NCBI RefSeq assembly: GCF_002272785.1
Contig: NZ_MLAS01000007.1
Location: 43,031-107,030 of the forward strand
Direction of reading: 5' to 3'
Length of the DNA stretch: 64,000 bases
Source of the DNA: Helicobacter sp. 13S00477-4
GTDB lineage: Bacteria; Campylobacterota; Campylobacteria; Campylobacterales; Helicobacteraceae
A program made the translations under genes and the position numbers. Numbering within the stretch: the stretch's first letter is position 1; each line of letters starts with the position of its first letter. Under the pieces are notes generated by a model. It saw only the letters and a list, made by a program, of their open reading frames with translations. It had not been told where the DNA came from and did no database searches. This document shows, one piece after another, positions 28,469-37,343 of the stretch.

Positions 28469-29578
28469 ATGGAAACAGAAAAAAAATATAAATACGCGAA
28501 AATAAGGAATGGTATCATATACCTGCATATTTGCGAAGATAACAAAAGATTGAGGTTTTCTACCAAACTTCTAGCAACAGAAAAAAACCTTCAGTTAGTA
28601 GAAAAAAACCCTCAAAAGTTCTTGAGGCAAAAGAACGAAGAAATATTACAAAAAACTTCTAGCACAAAAAAGGTCGGTATCAGAAATAAAAGCATATTGT
28701 TAAAAGACTTTGCACAACAAAGTTTTAACGCAAATAGCAATACAAGAAAATCCAGCACAAATAAAAATTATGACCATATATTCAAAAAACATATTTTGCC
28801 TACTTTTGGCAATATGGATATAAGGACTATCAATTCATTCCATATCAAAAGTTGGCAAAATGATTTATGCTCTACCACAGGAATACCCACAATAAACATC
28901 GCCAAAAAAATATTATCTTATATCCTAAAAGATGCCCTACATTCTGAGCTAATTGATAAAAATCCCACTACATTAACCCCGAATCTAAAAGCACAAAAGA
29001 AAAAAATCCAGCCCTTTAGCTTAGATGAAGTAAAACAAATCATATCAAACGCACAAGGTTGGTTCAAAAATTTGCTTTTGTTAGCTTTTTTTACAGGGAT
29101 GCGGGTAGGAGAGATGATGGCACTCACTTGGGAAGATATAGATTTTATTGATAATAAAATCACTATCTCCAAATCAATGAGGAATGGCATATTAGGCAAG
29201 CCAAAGACAAGGGCTAGCAATCGCGTGATTGATATGTTGCCTATTGTCAAAGAGGCTTTATTGAAACAATATCAAATCACTTCCTCACAGCCCTATGTGT
29301 TTATGAGCAGCCACAAAACAGGCTTTAAATTTTCCTCTGGGCTTTCTTCAGTTTATTGGTATCCATTATTAAAACAACTAGGTTTCAGTAAAAGGACTTT
29401 TCACAATAGCCGGCATACCTTTGCTTCTATCATGATAAGCAAGGGTGAAGACCCTGTCTGGGTAGGGTGCAAAATGTTAGGGCATGAAAATGTAGCGATG
29501 ACTTTATCAATCTATACAAAATACATCGATGAGGACAAAAAAAGAGCCTCATTTTTACAAGATATTCACATAGCATAA
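28469..29578 (+). CDS. int: Tyrosine-type site-specific integrase
   Basis: The 369-residue protein has an N-terminal arm-binding part, a SAM-like core-binding domain (KNYDHIFKKHILPTFGNMD), and a catalytic domain. Catalytic residues are visible: Arg in FFTGMRVGEMMALTWED, His-x-x-Arg as HNSRHTFASIM, His/Trp-type position in KMLGHENVAMTLS and the Tyr in IYTKYID. All are present, so the integrase should be active. It follows its own AAAGGA site and is ended by a terminator. Its place about 2.2 kb inside the left boundary is noted in the findings. Confidence 0.93.
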   Translation: METEKKYKYAKIRNGIIYLHICEDNKRLRFSTKLLATEKNLQLVEKNPQKFLRQKNEEILQKTSSTKKVGIRNKSILLKDFAQQSFNANSNTRKSSTNKNYDHIFKKHILPTFGNMDIRTINSFHIKSWQNDLCSTTGIPTINIAKKILSYILKDALHSELIDKNPTTLTPNLKAQKKKIQPFSLDEVKQIISNAQGWFKNLLLLAFFTGMRVGEMMALTWEDIDFIDNKITISKSMRNGILGKPKTRASNRVIDMLPIVKEALLKQYQITSSQPYVFMSSHKTGFKFSSGLSSVYWYPLLKQLGFSKRTFHNSRHTFASIMISKGEDPVWVGCKMLGHENVAMTLSIYTKYIDEDKKRASFLQDIHIA

Positions 29579-29585
29579 AGTTTTT

Positions 29586-29605
29586 AGCCCTTTTTTAGGG
29601 CTTTG
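29586..29605 (+). terminator. Intrinsic terminator after integrase
   Basis: AGCCCT (29586-29591) and AGGGCT (29597-29602) form a hairpin with a T-only loop, followed by TTTG. It lies just after the integrase stop. Confidence 0.6.
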
Positions 29606-29626
29606 ATTAAATAGCAGGAGGTAAAA

Positions 29627-29788
29627 ATGATATTAATCAGTGATAAGCAAATGCAAACTATCTATAAAAAATACAGAAGTGAAAAAGATAAATTACTTCA
29701 AAACCCAGACCAAAGAAAAAATTTTGTTTTGGATATGAGTTATGAGAGGTTTTTAAGATTTTACATACAAGCAAAGGGTAGAAAATGA
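29627..29788 (+). CDS. Phage small protein, 53 aa
   Basis: A strong AGGAGG site stands before this ATG. The peptide is basic and helical (QMQTIYKKYRSEKDKLLQ). It overlaps the following small gene by 4 bases, so both are probably translated from one message. No family is recognised. Confidence 0.5.
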   Translation: MILISDKQMQTIYKKYRSEKDKLLQNPDQRKNFVLDMSYERFLRFYIQAKGRK

Positions 29789-29874
29789 CCAAAACAATAT
29801 TACTCAATTTATATTATTTTTTGATTTTATTGGTCGTGTTTTTAGCTACAAGTATCCCTAGTATTTGGAATTAA
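29785..29874 (+). CDS. Phage small membrane peptide, 29 aa
   Basis: The peptide is a single membrane helix (LLNLYYFLILLVVFLATSI). Its ATG overlaps the stop of the previous small gene. The AAGGAAT at its end serves the helicase gene. It is too short for family assignment. Confidence 0.4.
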   Translation: MTKTILLNLYYFLILLVVFLATSIPSIWN

Positions 29875-29883
29875 AGGAATCAC

Positions 29884-31047
29884 ATGAGGCAAATACAAAT
29901 TCAAATATTAGCTAGCCTTCTTTATTATAGTGATAGGATAGAGGAGTTTGCTTACCATATCAAACCACATCATTTTACTAAAGAGCTAGGCATTGTTTAT
30001 CAAACCATCCTAGATTTGCACAACAAAGACAAGCCGCTTAACATAGACTTGCTAAGCGTGTATATCAAAGATAAAAATTTATTATTAGAGTTAAGTGAGG
30101 CTATCCCTACACCTGAATTTATGAGTTATATCCCAGAGCTAGAGCATAGCTATAAAATATCTATGCAAAAATACATCAGTGCGGTTTTGCTAAAAGATAG
30201 CAATGAGGGCATCATAACCGATCCTGTAGTCTTAGCAAGTAAGCTAAATGACTCACCAAAAATCATAAAAAATCTTAGTGATTGGGCTAGCTTTTATGAA
30301 AATCAACCCAACTTACCACGATACAAAACAAACATCTCTTTTTTGGATTTTGCCTTAGGTGGGGGGTTCGAACCCGCACAGCTTGTATTATTAAGCGGTG
30401 AGCCTGAAGCGGGTAAAACTTCTTTAGGCTTACAGATATTAGAAAACATCGCAGCCAATAATAAAGCTTGCTTTTTTTGCTTCGAATTCACAGCTAGGCA
30501 ATACATTGCAAGGAAGCTAGAGACAAACAAAAAGTTCATAGAAACTAGCGGGAATAATCTTTATATCATTAATGATGGTTATGATATTTCACAAGTAGCA
30601 GACAATATCAAGCATTTATCAAAAATGGGTGTGAAATTTTTCCTTATCGATTCACAAATGAGATTAGAAGTGCCAAAGTCAAGAAGCATGGAAGAAGAAG
30701 AATCAGCAAAATTTGCTACCCTAGCCAAGCTAGCCCATAAATTAGAAATACTCATTATCCTCATCATACAGACAGCCAAAAGTGATAGCAATAGCCCTCT
30801 GGGTTCAAAAAAAGGCGGGCATGAGAGTTCTATCACTATCAGGATAGAGCATTGCAAACCCAACAAAGAAGAAGCCACAAGTTTGAATAAAGAATTTGAT
30901 CCCAAACGCAGGACTATCATCATTAAGAAAAACAAGCAAACAGGCAAGCACTTCAAAGAAGAAGTCCAGTTTGATCCTATTAGGCTTACTTTCAAAAGAG
31001 ATGATATCCGCACTAGAGAAAAAGAATTAATGACCATAGATATATAA
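29884..31047 (+). CDS. DnaB-like replicative helicase (phage)
   Basis: The N-terminal part (QIQILASLLYYSDRIEEFA, then helices) resembles the DnaB N-terminal domain. The RecA-like core starts with NISFLDFALGGGFEPAQLVL, Walker A SGEPEAGKTSLG near residue 180, FEFTARQYIARK, and a Walker B-like KFFLIDSQMRLE. It is 387 residues, shorter than bacterial DnaB, as is usual in phages. It is next to a primase and would unwind phage DNA with it. The RadA/KaiC-like group is the alternative. Confidence 0.8.
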   Translation: MRQIQIQILASLLYYSDRIEEFAYHIKPHHFTKELGIVYQTILDLHNKDKPLNIDLLSVYIKDKNLLLELSEAIPTPEFMSYIPELEHSYKISMQKYISAVLLKDSNEGIITDPVVLASKLNDSPKIIKNLSDWASFYENQPNLPRYKTNISFLDFALGGGFEPAQLVLLSGEPEAGKTSLGLQILENIAANNKACFFCFEFTARQYIARKLETNKKFIETSGNNLYIINDGYDISQVADNIKHLSKMGVKFFLIDSQMRLEVPKSRSMEEEESAKFATLAKLAHKLEILIILIIQTAKSDSNSPLGSKKGGHESSITIRIEHCKPNKEEATSLNKEFDPKRRTIIIKKNKQTGKHFKEEVQFDPIRLTFKRDDIRTREKELMTIDI

Positions 31048-31051
31048 AATC

Positions 31052-31086
31052 GGGTTGATGATGTGCGTAGCACAGAATAACCCTGA
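31052..31086 (+). repeat. Hairpin element copy 1 of 3
   Basis: This 35-nt element has an outer stem GGGTT/AACCC and an inner stem TGTGC-GTA-GCACA. Copies lie at 53149-53183 and 60532-60566, all in gaps between phage genes. This copy lacks the second hairpin that follows the other two. Confidence 0.7.
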
Positions 31087-31130
31087 ATCGAGTCAATATA
31101 TGAAAAATTTAAATACCAAAGGAGTACAAA

Positions 31131-31292
31131 ATGACAATCACATATAGTTTTGAAGTAAAGCCAGAAATCAAAGGTGATGAATTAGAGCTTAGAGAATGGG
31201 GATTGAATCTATTGAAAGATTATATTTATGAAGCAGATATCGATGATGAATACCTTCAAATTGATATAGAGATAGATGAATATGATTATTAA
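31131..31292 (+). CDS. Phage small acidic protein, 53 aa
   Basis: AAAGGAG precedes the ATG. The protein is acidic, with alternating hydrophobic residues (YLQIDIEIDEYDY at the end) that suggest beta structure. It overlaps the primase start by 17 bases. No family is recognised. Confidence 0.5.
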   Translation: MTITYSFEVKPEIKGDELELREWGLNLLKDYIYEADIDDEYLQIDIEIDEYDY

Positions 31293-32871
31293 TATTTCAC
31301 AATTCAAACAATGTATTGATATTGTTCAAGTGATTAGCCATTATGTACCACTTAAAAAAAATGGAGCCAATCATATAGGAGCCTGCCCTTTCCATAGTGA
31401 AAAAACACCAAGTTTTACCGTATCAGTTTCAAAAGGGATTTATCATTGTTTTGGTTGTGGAGTCGGAGGCGATGCGATAGAGTTTGTGCAAAGTTATGAA
31501 AAATTGCCCTTCAATCAAGCCGTAGAAAAGATAGCCTCTTTGATAGGCTTTAGCTTAGAATACAGCAATGAGAGGGCAGTCAAGATTGATACTTCACTCT
31601 TAGAGTATTCAAAGGATTTTTTTATTTCTTCTTTAGGAAAAAACCCACAAGCCAAAGAGTATTTTTTACACAGAGGGTTGAATGATGAAAGTATAGAGAA
31701 ATTTGGCTTAGGTTTTTGCCCTTATAGCTTTGAATATATCAAGTCTATTCAATCAAAAGATATTGACTTTGGCATTTCAGTAGGGCTTATCAATAAAGAC
31801 AATAATGCCAATTTATACACACCTTTTTCTAATCGATTGATGTTCCCTATATGGGATAATAAAGGCAGGGTAATAGGTTTTGGCGGACGCATTTTAGATA
31901 ACTCAAGCCCATCAGCCAAATATATCAATTCAAAAGAATCAGCTAGCTATCACAAAAGACAGGTTTTATATGGCTTCCACTTAGCGAGGAATGCTATCGT
32001 ATCAAAAGCCCAAGCTATCATCACAGAGGGCTATATGGATACCATAGCTTTGCATCAAATAGGGATAAATCATTCCATAGCTACTTGTGGCACAGCCCTA
32101 AGCAGTCAGCAAATAGCCCAACTCACGCGATTAGGAGCCAAAATTATTTTATGTTTTGATAGGGATAAAGCAGGCTTAAACGCTACTTATAAAGCGATAG
32201 ATTTGTTAATCTGTTGTGGCATATATGAATCTGAAGTCTTACAAATACAAGGAGGAAAAGACGCTTGTGAGCTTCTAGCCACAGGAGAACTCAAAGATAA
32301 AATATTATCAGCCAAACGCATACCTATCATAGAATTTATGCTTTTGAATTTATGCAAAAAAAGCGATTCCATAGAGTCAATGAATTTAACCATCATAGAG
32401 ATAAAAAAATTCTTAGCCACGATAAAAAATGATTTCATAAAAGCGACTTATACCCAAAAAGCATCAGAGCTTTTAAACATACCTGCTTATTATTTAGAAG
32501 TAAAAGAGACTAGCAAGATAACGATGCCAAACCCTACCTTTAGCCTCACAGAAGCTAGTATCATAAAAACTATCATCTCAGAGCCGCAAATGATAGATAT
32601 TGTGATTGATTGGCTAGATATTGATGATTTTTCTATCTCCTTGCAAGGTTGTGTGCAAAATTTAGCAAAAGGGATTATCGATTCACAAGCAAGAGAGATA
32701 GCCTTAAATGACTCTATCCCATTATGTTCAAATATAGTTAAAAGCCTAAGGGCAGTATATGAAATATCTAGCAAAAAGAAAATGAAAAATATCAAATTCT
32801 CAAATATCCCTATAGAAGAAAAATTTAAAAAAATCATTTCCATAAGAGAGAGATTATTGAAATGGAAATAA
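31276..32871 (+). CDS. DnaG-type DNA primase (phage)
   Basis: The CHC2 zinc finger is complete: CPFHSEKTPSFTVSVSKG followed by YHCFGCGVGGDAI. The catalytic core has FSNRLMFPIWDNKGRVIGFG and the Toprim elements TEGYMDTIALHQIG and ILCFDRDKAGLNA. A C-terminal helical part would contact the helicase. It is 531 residues, close to bacterial DnaG. The start at 31276 or the ATG at 31282 is possible. It ends inside the terminase start, so it is coupled to packaging genes. Confidence 0.9.
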   Translation: MNMIINISQFKQCIDIVQVISHYVPLKKNGANHIGACPFHSEKTPSFTVSVSKGIYHCFGCGVGGDAIEFVQSYEKLPFNQAVEKIASLIGFSLEYSNERAVKIDTSLLEYSKDFFISSLGKNPQAKEYFLHRGLNDESIEKFGLGFCPYSFEYIKSIQSKDIDFGISVGLINKDNNANLYTPFSNRLMFPIWDNKGRVIGFGGRILDNSSPSAKYINSKESASYHKRQVLYGFHLARNAIVSKAQAIITEGYMDTIALHQIGINHSIATCGTALSSQQIAQLTRLGAKIILCFDRDKAGLNATYKAIDLLICCGIYESEVLQIQGGKDACELLATGELKDKILSAKRIPIIEFMLLNLCKKSDSIESMNLTIIEIKKFLATIKNDFIKATYTQKASELLNIPAYYLEVKETSKITMPNPTFSLTEASIIKTIISEPQMIDIVIDWLDIDDFSISLQGCVQNLAKGIIDSQAREIALNDSIPLCSNIVKSLRAVYEISSKKKMKNIKFSNIPIEEKFKKIISIRERLLKWK

Positions 32872-34409
32872 CACAATTAGCAAAATTAGAACTAGCCACG
32901 CGAGAACTATGCCGCAGGAGTTTGAAATATTTCTTATTACAAAAGTGGCTAAATTACGAACAAAAAAGATTCAATGATAATTGGCATTATGATTATATAG
33001 CCAAATACTTGCAATCTTCACTCACTTCTAATCTCAATCGATTGATGATAAATCTCCCTCCAAGCTATGGCAAAACAGAACTCATTGCTAGGACTTTTAT
33101 TCCTTGGGCATTAGGGAATAACCCAACACATAAATTTATGTATGTAACCTATAGTGATGAGCTTTATATAAAAATCTCAAACCAAATCAGGGAAGTGATG
33201 AAAAGCCCATGGTATAAAAAGATATTTGGAGAAGTGCATTTTATCCAAGACAATACCAAAGAATGGGTATTAAAAAGTGGTGGAGGATTATTTTCTACGA
33301 CCCTAAAGAGTCCTATCACAGGGTTCCACGCACATACAATATTAGTTGATGACCCGATAAAAGCATCTGATATATCTTCTAGGGCTGAGCGAAGGAGGGT
33401 GATTGACAATTTTAGAGAATCCATTTTATCAAGGCTACTTGAAGATGAAGAGAGTAAGGCTACTATCATCATTATGATGCAGAGGCTATCTGAAGAGGAT
33501 TTATGTGGGTATTTACTCAATCCTAAGAATTTCAAAGGCATAGAGCAGTCTCAATGGAAGGTAGTGAGTTTAAAAGCCCTCAATCTTACAAAAGAAGTCT
33601 ATGAATGTGAAGATTTTACCTACACAAGAGAGCCAGGAGAGGCATTATTTCCCAGCAGGCATTCCATAGATAGCCTCAAACAAATAGAGCTAGAGATGGG
33701 AGCTGATGCTTTTAGCACCCAATACATGCAAGACCCTCAAGTATCTGAAGCAGGATATTTTCAAGCCCAGTATTTCAAGACAATAAATTCTTTTGAAGTC
33801 CCTAATCAAAATATGTATATTTTTGTCGATACAGCTGAAAGCTTACAAACCACAGCTGATAATAGGGCTATTGTCGTATTTGGTATGAGTGTAGAAGATG
33901 AGAGAGAGCAAGTGATTGTGTATGATTGTTTTTTTGGTATATGGGATGAGGAAGTGATGGTAGATTCTATCATAGAAGCTATGAATCTCTACCCTAGTGC
34001 TAGTGTTTTTATTGAGCAAGCAGGAGGAGGGATTACTATCACGCGATTACTGTATAAAAAGATTGCCCTTGTAAATGCAAGGCTTAGGAATGAGAATAAA
34101 CCCATTTTGATAAACGCAATCAATCCCTACCAAGCAAGCCGAAAAATATCAAAAGTAGAGAAAATCAAAGCCCTAAGACCTTATTACAACACAGGACAAT
34201 TAAAGTTTATCCATAGTGCAAGAGGACTAGATCAAATCAAAAGCGAGCTATTATCTTTCAATCCAGAAAAACCACATAAAAAAGATGATTGTATCGATGC
34301 CCTAGCTAGTGGGCTTGTGAATGAGGATGTAAGAGGGCTTATCATCACAACGAATGAAGAGACAAAAGATGATTTTATCCCTTATGAACGGAGTGGTTGG
34401 AATGTCTAG
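32862..34409 (+). CDS. terL: Terminase large subunit
   Basis: This packaging motor has an ATPase domain with a Walker A-like NLPPSYGKTELIAR, Walker B HTILVDDPIKA followed by the motor motif IIMMQRLSEEDL, and an RNase H-like nuclease with the acidic residues in NMYIFVDTAES, SVFIEQAGGG and KKDDCIDALASG. At 515 residues it is a normal size. The adjacent capsid and scaffold genes confirm the morphogenesis module. Confidence 0.92.
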   Translation: MEITQLAKLELATRELCRRSLKYFLLQKWLNYEQKRFNDNWHYDYIAKYLQSSLTSNLNRLMINLPPSYGKTELIARTFIPWALGNNPTHKFMYVTYSDELYIKISNQIREVMKSPWYKKIFGEVHFIQDNTKEWVLKSGGGLFSTTLKSPITGFHAHTILVDDPIKASDISSRAERRRVIDNFRESILSRLLEDEESKATIIIMMQRLSEEDLCGYLLNPKNFKGIEQSQWKVVSLKALNLTKEVYECEDFTYTREPGEALFPSRHSIDSLKQIELEMGADAFSTQYMQDPQVSEAGYFQAQYFKTINSFEVPNQNMYIFVDTAESLQTTADNRAIVVFGMSVEDEREQVIVYDCFFGIWDEEVMVDSIIEAMNLYPSASVFIEQAGGGITITRLLYKKIALVNARLRNENKPILINAINPYQASRKISKVEKIKALRPYYNTGQLKFIHSARGLDQIKSELLSFNPEKPHKKDDCIDALASGLVNEDVRGLIITTNEETKDDFIPYERSGWNV

Positions 34410-34716
34410 ACCCACTCATTATAATGTAAAAAAGAGGAATCTATTACTAAAATCACCTCTTTATACCATACACAAAGATATTTTAGACAAGCTTTCAAAA
34501 CTATCAATCTATGAGTCTCAAAGTGTTTCAAAAATAGTTCATAGTGCTATTTTATTTTATTTGATGAAGGATAAAAATGAAGAAATCTATCAAAAGATCA
34601 AGCTATGCAAAAAATACTATAAGAATAGAAAAAAGATACAACCTTCCAAAAGCCATCATAAAAAAAATAAAAAAACAATCCAAAAACCTATCTGTATCAC
34701 AAAGTTATTTGATTGA
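34402..34716 (+). CDS. Small ribbon-helix-helix-like protein
   Basis: The ATG at 34402, inside the terminase end, has GGAGTGGTTGGA upstream. Residues 15-55 (YTIHKDILDKLSKLSIYESQ, then SVSKIVHSAILFYL) fit a ribbon-helix-helix fold. The tail is highly basic (HHKKNKKT) and lies over the next gene in another frame, so it may be a by-product of the overlap. Confidence 0.45.
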   Translation: MSRPTHYNVKKRNLLLKSPLYTIHKDILDKLSKLSIYESQSVSKIVHSAILFYLMKDKNEEIYQKIKLCKKYYKNRKKIQPSKSHHKKNKKTIQKPICITKLFD

Positions 34717-34786
34717 AAAAATCACACTAGATTATATCAATACCCTAAAACATACCGACCTTTTTTTATATGAGTTGTTGGATTAG
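34577..34786 (+). CDS. Small basic RHH-like protein overlapping the previous gene
   Basis: AAGGATAAAA precedes the ATG. The protein (69 residues) has the pattern YNLPKAIIKKIKKQSKN then LSVSQSYLIEKITLDYI, a close match in layout to the preceding gene's first domain. The two genes share 140 bases in different frames, so this pair may come from a duplication. It could bind DNA near the packaging genes. Confidence 0.5.
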   Translation: MKKSIKRSSYAKNTIRIEKRYNLPKAIIKKIKKQSKNLSVSQSYLIEKITLDYINTLKHTDLFLYELLD

Positions 34787-34814
34787 AATGCTTATAAAAT
34801 CTTAGGAGAGCCAA

Positions 34815-35432
34815 ATGCTAGATAAAGATATTCCACAAGAAGACCAACAAGCCCAAAATATCCCTAATAATAGTGATAATGCTAGTGATGATATTGATAC
34901 TGATAGCCAAGCTTTAGAACAATTACAAAAAGAATTAGAAGAAGCACAAGCGAATGTCAATAAAAATTTTTCTGATTATGCGAGTGCTAGATTAGAAGAT
35001 AGCCCAGAATTAGAAGAGTTGTTTTTTAATGACAAAAAAGAGTTTATAAACGCACTTTTACAATTACAACAAAATTTTATAGATGAAAATATCAACTCAA
35101 AAAGACAAAAAGTAAGCGAGCTACACAATTCAGTGATGAATAAAAAAATAAATTCGCAATACCAAAAAGCAAAAAATCAATTTTTACAAGATAATCCAAA
35201 CGATAATCCTGATGAATTGATAAGCTTTGCCAAAGACAATATCCCCCCAAAGCAATTAAATGAATTAACTCAATTAAGCCCGCTAGAGTTCTTAAAAGCA
35301 GTCAAAAAAATAAGAGATTCTAATACCTCTGGGCAAGACTCAATCCCCCAAGAGCTAGAAGGAACCCCCGGGGATTCTATGGCTTCAGGTATTGGTAGTA
35401 GGAATGCACGCAGTGCATTTAGCAGGGATTAA
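34815..35432 (+). CDS. Capsid scaffolding protein
   Basis: The protein is acidic, Gln/Asn-rich and strongly helical, with no hydrophobic core pattern (EQLQKELEEAQANVNKNF), and it immediately precedes the major capsid gene. These are the usual features of a phage scaffold protein of about 200 residues. Assignment is by composition and position, since scaffolds show little sequence conservation. Confidence 0.65.
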   Translation: MLDKDIPQEDQQAQNIPNNSDNASDDIDTDSQALEQLQKELEEAQANVNKNFSDYASARLEDSPELEELFFNDKKEFINALLQLQQNFIDENINSKRQKVSELHNSVMNKKINSQYQKAKNQFLQDNPNDNPDELISFAKDNIPPKQLNELTQLSPLEFLKAVKKIRDSNTSGQDSIPQELEGTPGDSMASGIGSRNARSAFSRD

Positions 35433-35456
35433 ATCCAAAATTATAAGGAAGTAAAA

Positions 35457-36638
35457 ATGAATAAAAATGAAATAAGATATGAAGAGTTTGGAGACAATCC
35501 ATTAGTAGCAGTCAAAATAGCCGAAAAAATGGAAGAAGGCTATGTCGCTGATAGTATGTTTGAACCACTGATGGGCAGGAGTGAAGACAGACCGATTCGC
35601 ACTTACCCACATAGCACAATGGAACCTTACCGACCTAAGCTATCTGACCAGCTTAATGGTGATGGTGTGAGTGGTAATACAGATTTAGATAAAAATATCG
35701 ATAGTTACAATCGATATTCTCAAACCATAAATCCGATTGTCAAACGTAATTCGCTGCTTTCTGAAATCAAAGAGTATCGAGTGATAAAAGACCCTCAATT
35801 TGTAGCTGATAGTGAAAGGAAGCTACAAAACTGGATGACGATGCAAAGTGATAGGATGATAGTAGCAGCCCTCAGTGCTAATATGAGTAATGTGATTTGT
35901 GCTGCAAATTCTACAATAGGCTATCATGATGGCAAAGCAGCCAAAAGCGTTAAAGAATATTGTGAAAATATTAGTGCAGGTGATATTGTGAGTGTTGCTA
36001 CTTTGAAAAAAGCTATTTCTATGGCACGATATGGATTGAAATACAACGGAGAGGAAACTTTTGCCCTCAGGCCTTCTAGGATTTCACAGCTAACAGAAGG
36101 CGGGATAAAGATTTATAAGACTTCTTATTTGATATTGCTAGATAATTATCAATCCGAACAGCTTCAATCTGATCCTGTTTGGATAGATATGCATGCTAGA
36201 GCAGGCAATAGAGGATACGCAGAAAATAAGCTATTTAGCGGGCTATTAGGTGAGATTGATAATTGCCCTGTTATCAATATGGGTTTATGGACAAAAACAC
36301 AAGCAGGATTGTTAAACACTTCTATCCCACAAAGTGATTTTGAAAAATATGTCAATTCTGCATTAAAAAATTTTGTCTTAGGAGATTATGCAGGTAAAGA
36401 TTCTCATCATACTAGTATCGGGGCTATAGTAGGTGGCACAGCGATTGCTTATGTTGGCTCGCCTATTAGCTTTATCATTGATCAAACAGCAGACAGCGGC
36501 ACAAAGATAAAATGTGGTGTTTCAAAAATATTAGGCATAGCCAAGACTTGCTATGAAGTTACACAAGAAGATGTAGAAAACCCACTTTATCATAATCAAG
36601 ATTTTGGCGTTATTGGCATCATTTCATCAAAGGAGTAA
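35457..36638 (+). CDS. Major capsid protein
   Basis: The 393-residue protein lies right after the scaffold gene. It has an N-terminal extended arm, an alpha-helical spine (MARYGLKYNGEETFALRPSR) and a C-terminal beta-rich part (SKILGIAKTCYEVTQEDVEN), consistent with the HK97 fold used by P22-like phages. AAGGAAGT gives a good translation start. No other protein in the region fits the role. Confidence 0.75.
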   Translation: MNKNEIRYEEFGDNPLVAVKIAEKMEEGYVADSMFEPLMGRSEDRPIRTYPHSTMEPYRPKLSDQLNGDGVSGNTDLDKNIDSYNRYSQTINPIVKRNSLLSEIKEYRVIKDPQFVADSERKLQNWMTMQSDRMIVAALSANMSNVICAANSTIGYHDGKAAKSVKEYCENISAGDIVSVATLKKAISMARYGLKYNGEETFALRPSRISQLTEGGIKIYKTSYLILLDNYQSEQLQSDPVWIDMHARAGNRGYAENKLFSGLLGEIDNCPVINMGLWTKTQAGLLNTSIPQSDFEKYVNSALKNFVLGDYAGKDSHHTSIGAIVGGTAIAYVGSPISFIIDQTADSGTKIKCGVSKILGIAKTCYEVTQEDVENPLYHNQDFGVIGIISSKE

Positions 36639-36641
36639 AAA

Positions 36642-37022
36642 ATGATAAGACAAAGAATACTACAAAACCCTATTTTAATACCCATAGTTGTAGGAGCTAA
36701 TAAATTCATACAAGATAAAATCACTTCTATGAGTATAGCAGTTTTGCCAAAAGGCTATACCTTGATGTCTTTGAATGTAGAGCTACTATCCTCTTTTGGC
36801 ACAGGTATCACTTGTGATCTAGGCACTAAGGATAACACTGATTTATTTGCTAAAGGCATTGTTTTATCCACACAGGCAAATACGGAGAGTTCTACTAAGA
36901 CTACTTTATCGAGTTCTCAAGAATTAGTCCTAAGCTTAAATAAAATCCCTACTCAAAAAGAAGGGATACTAGCTGTTAGGATAATGATGTTTTCACCCTC
37001 AGCGACCTATATGGAGATATAA
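36642..37022 (+). CDS. Head-associated protein, unknown (126 aa)
   Basis: It follows the capsid gene by 3 bases. Predicted structure is mainly beta (YTLMSLNVELLSSFGTGITC), ending in LAVRIMMFSPSATYMEI. A capsid decoration or cement role is plausible from position and fold type, but no family is recognised. Confidence 0.5.
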   Translation: MIRQRILQNPILIPIVVGANKFIQDKITSMSIAVLPKGYTLMSLNVELLSSFGTGITCDLGTKDNTDLFAKGIVLSTQANTESSTKTTLSSSQELVLSLNKIPTQKEGILAVRIMMFSPSATYMEI

Positions 37023-37337
37023 GTGTCTATGATTGAAGATATGTTTTTAGGCAATATGCCTAAACCAAAACCAAAACCAAAAGAGGTAAAGCCAATGACA
37101 AAACCAGCAGCAATGCTAACCCCTGCTTCCAAAATTCCATCACCAGTTGAATCCAAAGAAGCCACAAGTCAATTTTATGTGAATGTGATAAAACTCAAAT
37201 TCATAGGAGAGGATTTTATCATCCGCACAAGGTATAACCAACACTTTAAGCTTAAAAAAAATGATATTGTGTATCTACCAAATGATGCCTATGGCTTAGC
37301 TTTTGCTAGAATGAAGATATTTGAAATGCTAGATTGA
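37023..37337 (+). CDS. Small virion protein, unknown (104 aa)
   Basis: A GTG start at 37023 abuts the previous stop, with an ATG at 37029 as alternative. Residues 16-45 are Pro/Lys-rich (KPKPKPKEVKPMTKPAA), followed by a short beta domain (FIRTRYNQHFKLKKN-like). It may be a head-completion protein; no family is recognised. Confidence 0.45.
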   Translation: MSMIEDMFLGNMPKPKPKPKEVKPMTKPAAMLTPASKIPSPVESKEATSQFYVNVIKLKFIGEDFIIRTRYNQHFKLKKNDIVYLPNDAYGLAFARMKIFEMLD

Positions 37338-37343
37338 TTGTGT

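Noticed and set aside
32490..32876. 128-codon minus-strand frame under the primase
   Set aside because: Shadow of the primase gene; low-complexity hydrophobic translation and no start signal.
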